Of a stretch of DNA of 5,211 bases, positions 1 through 4,597 are shown one piece after another. Each line of letters starts with the position of its first letter. Within the stretch, counting starts at the first letter, position 1. Under the pieces are notes generated by a model. It ran no database searches. It had not been told where the DNA came from and saw only the letters and a program-made list of their open reading frames with translations. Source of the DNA: Ornithinimicrobium sp. (GTDB lineage: Bacteria > Actinomycetota > Actinomycetes > Actinomycetales > Dermatophilaceae); contig JASKZT010000368.1 of the NCBI GenBank assembly GCA_030145965.1, positions 1 through 5,211 on the forward strand. Reading direction: 5' to 3'. The translations under genes and the position numbers were made by a program.

Positions 1-335
1 ACTTCCGCTACTTCTTCGTCCGCAAGACGATGTTCGTCAAGTACAGCCAGGGCTTCGTGGTGCTGCCCGGGGGGGTGGGCACCCTCGACGAGCTCTTCGA
101 GGCGCTGACCCTCGTCCAGACCGGCACGATCACCAACTTCCCGATCGTCCTGCTCGGCACCGCGTTCTGGGGACCGCTGCTGGAGTGGGTGCGCGGCACG
201 CTCCTCGAGGAGGGCATGATCTCGCCGCACGACGTCGACCTCCTGCGGGTCACCGACGACGTGGAGGAGTGCATCCGGTGGATCGTCGACGCCGGTGCCG
301 AGCGCGACGGGTCGCCCTTCAATCCAGCACTCTGA
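1..335 (+). CDS. LOG-family (TIGR00730) nucleoside 5'-monophosphate phosphoribohydrolase, 3' end only
   Basis: The C-terminal 110 residues of a Rossmann-fold lysine-decarboxylase-like (LOG) protein are visible; the gene begins before the window. The first complete codon is at position 3, and the ATG at 30 lies inside the conserved stretch FRYFFVRKTMF, so it is not the true start. The diagnostic nucleotide-binding/catalytic motif PGGVGTLDE lies at visible residues 22-30, fitting the family pattern PGGxGTxxE, and is followed by the helix ELFEALTLVQTG. Known family members hydrolyse the N-glycosidic bond of nucleoside 5'-monophosphates, releasing free bases such as cytokinins and ribose 5-phosphate in the cytosol. 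The stop is TGA at 333-335, 17 nt before the DivIVA-domain gene, which suggests a shared transcript. Family assignment is secure; the physiological substrate in this organism cannot be read from the sequence. Confidence 0.93.
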   Translation, partial: FRYFFVRKTMFVKYSQGFVVLPGGVGTLDELFEALTLVQTGTITNFPIVLLGTAFWGPLLEWVRGTLLEEGMISPHDVDLLRVTDDVEECIRWIVDAGAERDGSPFNPAL

Positions 336-352
336 CGTGCGAGGATCGTGCC

Positions 353-658
353 GTGATCATCGTCGTGACGGTCGTGGCCGTGCTCCTGCTGGGCGCGCTC
401 GCGGCATGGGGGGTCAGCCGGGTCGACGTGCCCGGCGTGCCTGCGGCGGTGACGACGGAGTCGGCACGGACGCTGCCGTCGGGGCCGATGGTGGCCGACG
501 ACGTGCACGACCTGCGCTTCGACCAGGCGCTGCGGGGCTACCGCATGCGGCAGGTCGACGAGGCGCTGGGGCGCCTGGCGCGCGAGCTGCTGGAGCGCGA
601 CGCCGAGATCGCCAGGCTGCGGGAGGCGGCCGAGCAACCGGGAGGGAACCCACGATGA
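353..658 (+). CDS. Small membrane-anchored DivIVA-domain protein
   Basis: This is a 101-residue protein. The GTG start at 353 is preceded by GAGG at 341-344 (8-nt spacer) and places a hydrophobic segment immediately at the N-terminus (residues 2-20, IIVVTVVAVLLLGALAAWG), a single membrane anchor. After a flexible proline/threonine-rich linker (about 24-48) comes a DivIVA-type segment (about 49-91): DVHDLRFDQALRGYRMRQVDEAL followed by a heptad-like helix rich in Leu/Glu/Arg, probably a short coiled coil. DivIVA/Wag31 relatives recognise membrane curvature and organise polar growth or division. Full DivIVA proteins are much longer and carry extended coiled coils, so this is a minimal, membrane-tethered version and probably an accessory factor. 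Its TGA overlaps the tag start (ATGA at 655-658), indicating translational coupling. A comparable short protein, Rv1209, sits beside tag in mycobacteria (recalled, not searched). The precise role is unknown. Confidence 0.85.
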   Translation: MIIVVTVVAVLLLGALAAWGVSRVDVPGVPAAVTTESARTLPSGPMVADDVHDLRFDQALRGYRMRQVDEALGRLARELLERDAEIARLREAAEQPGGNPR

Positions 659-1293
659 CGACGACCACACCGCACACCGACCTGTTCGTCGGGCCGGACG
701 GGGTGGTGCGGTGCAGCTGGCCGGGCCTCGGGCACGGTGACTACCGCGACTACCACGACCGCGAGTGGGGCAAGCCGGTGCACGGGGAGACGGCCCTGCT
801 GGAGCGGCTGTGCCTCGAGGGCTTCCAGTCCGGCCTGTCCTGGCTGGTCATCCTGCGCAAGAGGCCGGCCTTCCGGGCCGCCTTCGCCGGCTTCGACGCG
901 GACACGGTCGCCGCCTTCGACGACGTCGACGTCGACCGGCTGCTGCGCGACGAGTCCATCGTGCGCAACCGCCGCAAGATCGAGGCCACGGTCCAGAACG
1001 CCCGGGCCACCGTCGCGCTGCGCGACACCGGGGGGCTGGAGGAGCTGCTCTGGACGCACGCGCCCGAGCCGACCCCGCGCCCCAAGCGCTTCGTCGACGT
1101 GCCCACCCAGACCTCGGAGTCCGAGCTGCTGGCCAAGCGTCTCAAGAAGGCCGGGTTCGTCCAGCTGGGCCCGACCACCGTCTACGCCGCGATGCAGGCC
1201 TGCGGACTCGTCGACGACCACCTCGTCGGCTGCTTCCGGGCGGGCGCCTCCCGCTCCGGCTCGCGGGTGCCGGGGGCTCGCGTCAGCTCATGA
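655..1293 (+). CDS. tag: DNA-3-methyladenine glycosylase I
   Basis: This 212-residue cytosolic base-excision repair enzyme removes 3-methyladenine from alkylated DNA, leaving an abasic site. Family signatures are complete: VRCSWPG (17-23), YHDREWGKP (33-41), LCLEGFQSGLSW (52-63), then the helix-hairpin-helix region around VRNRRKIEATVQNA. Compared with E. coli Tag, the zinc ligands correspond to Cys20, His34, His189 and Cys193 (DDHLVGC), and the 3-methyladenine pocket residues to Glu55 and Trp63, which keep the eight-residue spacing. The ATG at 655 has GGAGGG at 641-646 and overlaps the upstream stop. The protein ends about 19 residues beyond the zinc-binding Cys in a Ser/Arg/Gly-rich tail that looks disordered. 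Length is slightly above the E. coli enzyme (187). Function is well supported by intact catalytic and metal residues. Confidence 0.96.
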   Translation: MTTTTPHTDLFVGPDGVVRCSWPGLGHGDYRDYHDREWGKPVHGETALLERLCLEGFQSGLSWLVILRKRPAFRAAFAGFDADTVAAFDDVDVDRLLRDESIVRNRRKIEATVQNARATVALRDTGGLEELLWTHAPEPTPRPKRFVDVPTQTSESELLAKRLKKAGFVQLGPTTVYAAMQACGLVDDHLVGCFRAGASRSGSRVPGARVSS

Positions 1294-2519
1294 CGGCGGT
1301 CGCCCCCGCCGTCCGCCGCACCCTCGACCTGCGCTTCGTCCTGGCGGTCCTGGCCGTCTGGACGGTGCTCCGCGCGCTGAGCACGGTGCTGCTCGTCCAG
1401 CTCGCGCACCACTGGCAGGACCCGGTCGTCTACGACCAGCCCGGTGTGCCCCGCTACTTCCAGCTGGCCACCCTCTGGGACGGCGCCTGGTACGAGCGGA
1501 TCGCCACCGAGGGCTACCCCGACGTCCTGCCCGTCGACGCGAGCGGGCAGGTCCGACAGAACCCGTGGGCGTTCTACCCGGTGTTCCCCTACCTGGCCCG
1601 CGGGCTCACCGGCCTGACCGGGCTGCCCTTCGCGGTGACCGGCACCGTCGTCGCCGTCGTCCTGGGGTATGCCGCGGCGGTCGTCGTCGCCGGCCTGCTC
1701 CGGGAGCGGGTGGGCACCGCCGCCGCGCTGGGGGCGGTGGCCCTGCTCGGGGCCTACCCCGCCTCGCCGACGTTCCAGGTCGCCTACACCGAGTCCCTCG
1801 CCCTGCTCCTGCTGGCCGCGGCGCTGTGGCTGCTGGTGCGCAGGCGATGGCTGGCGGCCGGTGCCGTCGCGCTGCTCACCGGCCTGGCCCGCCCCATCGG
1901 CCTGCCGCTGGGCCTGGTCGCCCTCGTCGCGGTGTGGTGCCGCTGGCGGCGCCGGCACGAGGAGCCCCTCGGGCGCGGGGAGTACGTCCGGATGGCGAGC
2001 GCGCTCGTGGGGTGCGGTCTGGCCGGCCTGGTGTGGCCGACGGTGGCGTGGCTGCGCACCGGCGTGCCGGACGCCTACACCGTGACGATGTCCTCCTGGC
2101 GCCGCGGTGAGCCGGTCACCCCGTTCACCCCCACGATCGAGCGCGTCCAGTGGCTCTTCGGCGACGTGACCGGGCTGCTCCTGCTGGTGGGCGGCCTTCT
2201 GCTGCTCGTCGTCGCGGTCGCGGGTCCGTGGGCCCGGGCCCTGGGCCCCGAGCTGCGCACCTGGTGCCTGGCCTACGTGCTCTACCTCTTCGCCGCGCTC
2301 GACCCGTGGACGAGCATCTACCGCTACCTGGTCCTGCTCTTCCCGCTCTTCGTGCTCATGGTCGGCGGCGGGTGGCGCCCGGACGACGAGCGCGGACGGG
2401 CGCCCCGGTGGCTGCTCGTGGTGCGCACCCTCGTGCTCGTCGGGCTCTTCCTCGGCTGGCAGGTGTGGTGGTCGTGGGAGCTGTTCATGTTCGTCCCCCC
2501 GCGCGACAACCCGCCGTGA
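1290..2519 (+). CDS. PIG-V-like multipass mannosyltransferase (GT-C fold)
   Basis: This is a 409-residue integral membrane protein. An N-terminal hydrophobic segment (about 15-37) is followed by a loop with the motif WDGAWYERIATEGYP (63-77), matching the WDxxWYxxIAxxGY signature of the GPI-mannosyltransferase II/PIG-V family; Asp64 is the probable catalytic acid. Further family-like patches are NPWAFYPVFPYLAR (91-104), AYTES (165-169) and GLARPIGLPLG (198-208). About nine further hydrophobic segments follow (roughly 114-136, 142-158, 166-183, 187-214, 235-255, 293-313, 322-337, 342-358, 374-392). By analogy it would transfer mannose from a polyprenyl-phosphate donor to a lipid or glycan acceptor on the outer face of the membrane; donor and acceptor are inferred, not seen. 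The ATG overlaps the tag stop (ATGA at 1290-1293), and the only purine-rich stretch upstream is a run of G at 1272-1276, so translation probably depends on coupling to tag. Confidence 0.85.
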   Translation: MTAVAPAVRRTLDLRFVLAVLAVWTVLRALSTVLLVQLAHHWQDPVVYDQPGVPRYFQLATLWDGAWYERIATEGYPDVLPVDASGQVRQNPWAFYPVFPYLARGLTGLTGLPFAVTGTVVAVVLGYAAAVVVAGLLRERVGTAAALGAVALLGAYPASPTFQVAYTESLALLLLAAALWLLVRRRWLAAGAVALLTGLARPIGLPLGLVALVAVWCRWRRRHEEPLGRGEYVRMASALVGCGLAGLVWPTVAWLRTGVPDAYTVTMSSWRRGEPVTPFTPTIERVQWLFGDVTGLLLLVGGLLLLVVAVAGPWARALGPELRTWCLAYVLYLFAALDPWTSIYRYLVLLFPLFVLMVGGGWRPDDERGRAPRWLLVVRTLVLVGLFLGWQVWWSWELFMFVPPRDNPP

Positions 2520-2550
2520 CCCGCCCGTGGGCGCCCCCGGCGTCCGTCGC

Positions 2551-3348
2551 TCACCGGCCGGTGAAGACCGGCCGCTCCTTGGCGAGGAAGGCGTCCACGG
2601 CGGCCCGGTGGTCCGCGCTGAGCCCCGTCCGCGTCATGAGCTCGTCCTCGAGCGCGAGGGAGTCGGACAGGCCGTGCCCGGCGGAGAACGCGACCGCCCG
2701 GCGCACCGCGCCGTAGGCCAGGGTGGGACCGGCGGCCAGCGTGCGGGCGACCTCGCGGACCCGGCCGGCCAGCTCGTCGTCGGGCACCACCTCGGTGGCC
2801 AGGCCCAGCTCGAGCGCCTCCTGCGCGGGGACCGTGCGGGGGAAGAGCAGCAGCTCCTTGGCCCGGCCCGGCCCCACGAGGCGGGGCAGCGACCAGGAGG
2901 TGCCGGAGTCGCAGGACAGGCCGATGCCGGTGAAGGCCAGGTTGAACCCGGCCGACTCCGCGACGTAGCGCAGGTCGGCGGCGAAGGCGAACGAGGCGCC
3001 CGCGCCCGCGGCCACGCCGTTGACCGCGGCGAGGACGGGCTTGTCCATCGTCGCGATGAGCTCGACCACGGGGTTGTAGTGCTCGGCCACCGTCGTCCAG
3101 AGCTGCTCGGCGTCCTCGCCGAGGAGGCGCACGTGCTCCTTGAGGTCCTGGCCGACGCAGAAGGCCCGCCCGGAGCCGGTGAGGACGACGCAGCGGACCT
3201 CGGGGTCGGCCGCGACGTCGCGCAGGGTCGCCAGCAGCGCCTCCTTGGTGCGCACGTCGAGGGAGTTCATGGCCTCGGGGCGGGAGAGCGTGATCGTGGC
3301 CACGCCGTCGGCGCGCTCGGTGACGACGGGGGAGGTCTGGGAGGTCAT
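2551..3348 (-). CDS. PaaG-like enoyl-CoA isomerase/hydratase (crotonase superfamily)
   Basis: This is a 265-residue cytosolic acyl-CoA enzyme. Oxyanion-hole regions are clear: SGRAFCVGQDL (59-69) and AAVNGVAAGAGASFAFAADLR (108-127). The two glutamates used by true enoyl-CoA hydratases (Glu144 and Glu164 of the rat enzyme) align here with Ser119 and Phe139, whereas Asp147 in LSCDSGTSW aligns with the catalytic Asp of E. coli PaaG (PDCGGTW). The C-terminus AFLAKERPVFTGR is also PaaG-like. PaaG isomerises the ring-1,2-epoxide of phenylacetyl-CoA to the oxepin and shifts double bonds in unsaturated acyl-CoAs, so isomerase activity is more likely than hydration. I place the start at ATG 3348; a TTG three codons upstream (3357) would leave poor room for the AGG-containing ribosome site. 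It follows the paaX-family gene by 27 nt, probably as a two-gene operon. The natural substrate is not determined by sequence. Confidence 0.9.
   Translation of the reverse strand: MTSQTSPVVTERADGVATITLSRPEAMNSLDVRTKEALLATLRDVAADPEVRCVVLTGSGRAFCVGQDLKEHVRLLGEDAEQLWTTVAEHYNPVVELIATMDKPVLAAVNGVAAGAGASFAFAADLRYVAESAGFNLAFTGIGLSCDSGTSWSLPRLVGPGRAKELLLFPRTVPAQEALELGLATEVVPDDELAGRVREVARTLAAGPTLAYGAVRRAVAFSAGHGLSDSLALEDELMTRTGLSADHRAAVDAFLAKERPVFTGR
2555..2574. terminator. Candidate hairpin between convergent genes, inside the 3' end of the crotonase gene
   Basis: A perfect 8-bp inverted repeat, CGGCCGGT (2555-2562) and ACCGGCCG (2567-2574), has a 4-nt loop. For the plus-strand operon it begins 36 nt past the mannosyltransferase stop; for the minus-strand gene it falls in the last codons. 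The same bases also form a 14-bp palindrome, TCACCGGCCGGTGA (2551-2564), over the crotonase stop codon. No T-tract follows on the plus strand (the next bases are CTCCTTGG), and in GC-rich coding DNA such repeats arise easily. It is a plausible transcription end for the mannosyltransferase only because the 31-bp gap offers little else. Confidence 0.3.
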
Positions 3349-3375
3349 GGGGCCCAACCTACTGCGGCGCTCTCC

Positions 3376-4182
3376 TCACCGGATCCCGCCCTCGGGGTGG
3401 GGCAGCGCGGCGGACAGCGTGGTCGTGACGAAGCGCTCGGCGGCCGGGCGCAGGGTGTCGGCGACGTCGAGGAAGGCCTCGCGCACCCGCTGCCCCGGCC
3501 AGTCGGGGGGCAGCGCCTCCACGGGCAGGCCCGGGTCGCGGAAGAGGAACTTGCGCCACTCGTGCACGACACCGGTGCGCAGGGGGTAGGCGACCTCCGG
3601 CGCGAGCCCCGCCAGCGAGGCCCGGTCCGGCAGGGACCGCCCGAAGCGCTGGTAGGCGGCACCGAGCGCCTCGAGGTCCCACAGCCGCGCCGCCAGCTCG
3701 GCCGGGTCGGTGTCCTCCGGGGTCGAGCTCCACCCGGTCCACGCGGCCCCGTGACCGGCGAGGGTGTCGGCCAGCTCGGGGCTGCGCCACGGGCTGGCCC
3801 ACGTGCCCGGCCCGAGCCGGCCGTAGCCGAGGTAGGCGAGCGAGGCGGCCACCCGGTCCCGGCGGCGGCGGTCGCCGTCCCCGCCCACGACGACGAGGTG
3901 CCAGCCACCCGCCCACGCCCGGGGCCGGCGGGCGTAGATGCGCTCGTGCGCCCGGGTGAGGCGGTCCTGCGCCAGCGTCGTCGCGGCATACCCCCTCGCG
4001 CCGTGCCTCGGCTGCGCGACGAGCCACTCCTCGCGCACGAGCCGGGAGACGGCGGTCCGGGCGGCCGCCGGCTGCACCTGGCAGCTGGCGGCGAGCGCGA
4101 CGACGCCCGCGACGGGGGCCCACCAGCCACGTCGTCGCAGGTGGTCGCCGTAGAGGTCGACGACGGCGGATCGGGCGTGCAC
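3376..4182 (-). CDS. PaaX-family transcriptional regulator
   Basis: This is a 268-residue cytosolic regulator. The N-terminal winged helix-turn-helix covers about residues 5-70, beginning with the family hallmark SAVVDLYGDHLRRRG and with the recognition-helix region ARTAVSRLVREEWL (41-54). The middle domain includes GTWASPW (126-132), and the PaaX C-terminal domain includes HEWRKFLFRDPGLP (207-220) and LPPDWPG (224-230). E. coli PaaX (about 316 residues) represses phenylacetate catabolism and is released by phenylacetyl-CoA; an acyl-CoA effector is therefore a reasonable inference here. The start is GTG at 4182, because no in-frame ATG exists nearby and the family hallmark begins five residues later; its ribosome site is weak (GATGGGG just upstream). 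It is divergent from the DUF3117 gene and immediately upstream of the PaaG-like enzyme, so it probably controls its own two-gene operon. No other phenylacetate genes are in the window. Confidence 0.92.
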   Translation of the reverse strand: MHARSAVVDLYGDHLRRRGWWAPVAGVVALAASCQVQPAAARTAVSRLVREEWLVAQPRHGARGYAATTLAQDRLTRAHERIYARRPRAWAGGWHLVVVGGDGDRRRRDRVAASLAYLGYGRLGPGTWASPWRSPELADTLAGHGAAWTGWSSTPEDTDPAELAARLWDLEALGAAYQRFGRSLPDRASLAGLAPEVAYPLRTGVVHEWRKFLFRDPGLPVEALPPDWPGQRVREAFLDVADTLRPAAERFVTTTLSAALPHPEGGIR

Positions 4183-4343
4183 GGCCCCATCATCCCAGTC
4201 CTGGCCCCTGGAGCGGGGGGCCGACGGCCGCCCTGGATTAGGATGGCCTCACGAACCGGGAGATACTAGGGACGAGTGTCACCAGGCCCGACGCGACGTG
4301 CGCCGGGCTCTGCGTTCCTCGGCCGCCACAAGGAAGGGCAACC
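4183..4343. promoter_or_regulatory. Divergent intergenic region between the paaX-family gene and the DUF3117 gene
   Basis: This 161-bp stretch is the longest non-coding interval in the window and must carry promoters for both divergent genes. Its most AT-rich patches are GGATTAGGAT (4235-4244) and AGATACTAG (4261-4269). A plus-strand promoter could use TTAGGA (4238-4243) and GATACT (4262-4267) with an 18-bp spacer, weak matches to -35 and -10. On the minus strand the same patch reads TAGTAT (4268-4263), a possible -10 for paaX. A GGCCCC/GGGGCC inverted repeat with an 8-nt loop lies at 4203-4222, on the paaX side, and could be an operator or chance. AAGGAAGGG at 4330-4338 is the ribosome site of the DUF3117 gene. 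Region identity is certain; the individual elements are tentative. Confidence 0.45.
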
Positions 4344-4511
4344 ATGGCAGCAATGAAGCCTCGCACCGGAGACGGGCCTCTGGAGGTCACCAAGGAGGGG
4401 CGCGGCATCGTGCTGCGCATGCCCCTGGAGGGCGGCGGCCGGCTGGTCGTCGAGATGAACGCGGAGGAGGCCTCTGCCCTGGGCGAGGCCATCAAGGGGT
4501 GCGTCGGCTGA
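4344..4511 (+). CDS. DUF3117 family small conserved protein
   Basis: This is a 55-residue protein starting MAAMKPRTGDGPLEVTKEG and ending GEAIKGCVG. It matches the short, strongly conserved actinobacterial DUF3117 family over its full length. The ATG at 4344 is preceded by AAGGAAGGG (4330-4338) at good spacing. The sequence suggests a small beta-rich body (PLEVTKEGRGIVLRMPLEGGGRLVVEM) with a C-terminal helix (AEEASALGEAIKG), and no signal peptide or membrane segment. I recall the M. tuberculosis relative as Rv1211, next to tag, reported as a calmodulin-like protein; no canonical EF-hand loop is evident here. It appears monocistronic: divergent promoter region upstream, strong hairpin 15 nt downstream. 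Its excellent ribosome site suggests high expression. The biochemical function is unknown. Confidence 0.93.
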   Translation: MAAMKPRTGDGPLEVTKEGRGIVLRMPLEGGGRLVVEMNAEEASALGEAIKGCVG

Positions 4512-4526
4512 CCCGGAGCCCTGCCA

Positions 4527-4581
4527 CCGAGCACGCGAGAGCCCCTGGACCACGGCGGTCCGGGGGCTCTCGCGTGCTCGG
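4527..4581. terminator. Strong bidirectional hairpin between convergent genes
   Basis: An inverted repeat has 19 perfectly paired bases (left arm 4527-4545, right arm 4563-4581). It continues through one T-G wobble (4546/4562) and five more pairs (GGACC 4547-4551 with GGTCC 4557-4561) to a 5-nt loop ACGGC. The whole 55-bp element is effectively one 25-bp stem. It lies 15 nt after the DUF3117 stop and 16 nt beyond the end of the convergent methyltransferase gene, the expected position for a shared terminator. Neither side has a clear T-tract, which is common for GC-rich actinobacterial terminators. The structure is certain from sequence; terminator function is inferred. Confidence 0.85.
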
Positions 4582-4597
4582 CGGCGGGACCGGGTGC

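Noticed and set aside
910..945. Repeated GACGTCGAC-like bases suggesting a tandem repeat
   Set aside because: They encode an Asp/Val-rich loop of tag (DDVDVDRLL) and reflect codon bias, not a repeat element.
765..1289. N-terminal extension of the mannosyltransferase frame back through tag
   Set aside because: It is merely the open upstream part of the frame. The residues are out-of-frame tag sequence, and the family-like N-terminus begins at the ATG at 1290.
1182..1958. Minus-strand open frame of 258 codons
   Set aside because: It is antisense to the mannosyltransferase gene, rich in Gln/Gly/Arg, and without a domain or ribosome site.
737..2110. Plus-strand open frame of 457 codons overlapping tag and the mannosyltransferase gene
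   Set aside because: It is a shifted frame of two well-supported genes. Its product is low-complexity Arg/Pro/Ser/Ala with no family motif.
3345..4193. Alternative minus-strand frames (282 and 254 codons) across the PaaX-family gene
   Set aside because: They are out-of-frame shadows. Only the frame ending at 3376 shows the winged-helix and HEWRKFLFRDPGLP signatures.
2527..4269. Plus-strand open frame of 580 codons
   Set aside because: It runs antisense to the crotonase and PaaX-family genes. Its translation is Gly/Arg/Pro/Ala-rich with no recognisable domain, an artefact of high-GC third positions.
4238..4553. Minus-strand frames over the DUF3117 gene
   Set aside because: They are antisense to a recognised conserved gene with a strong ribosome site and lack any family similarity.
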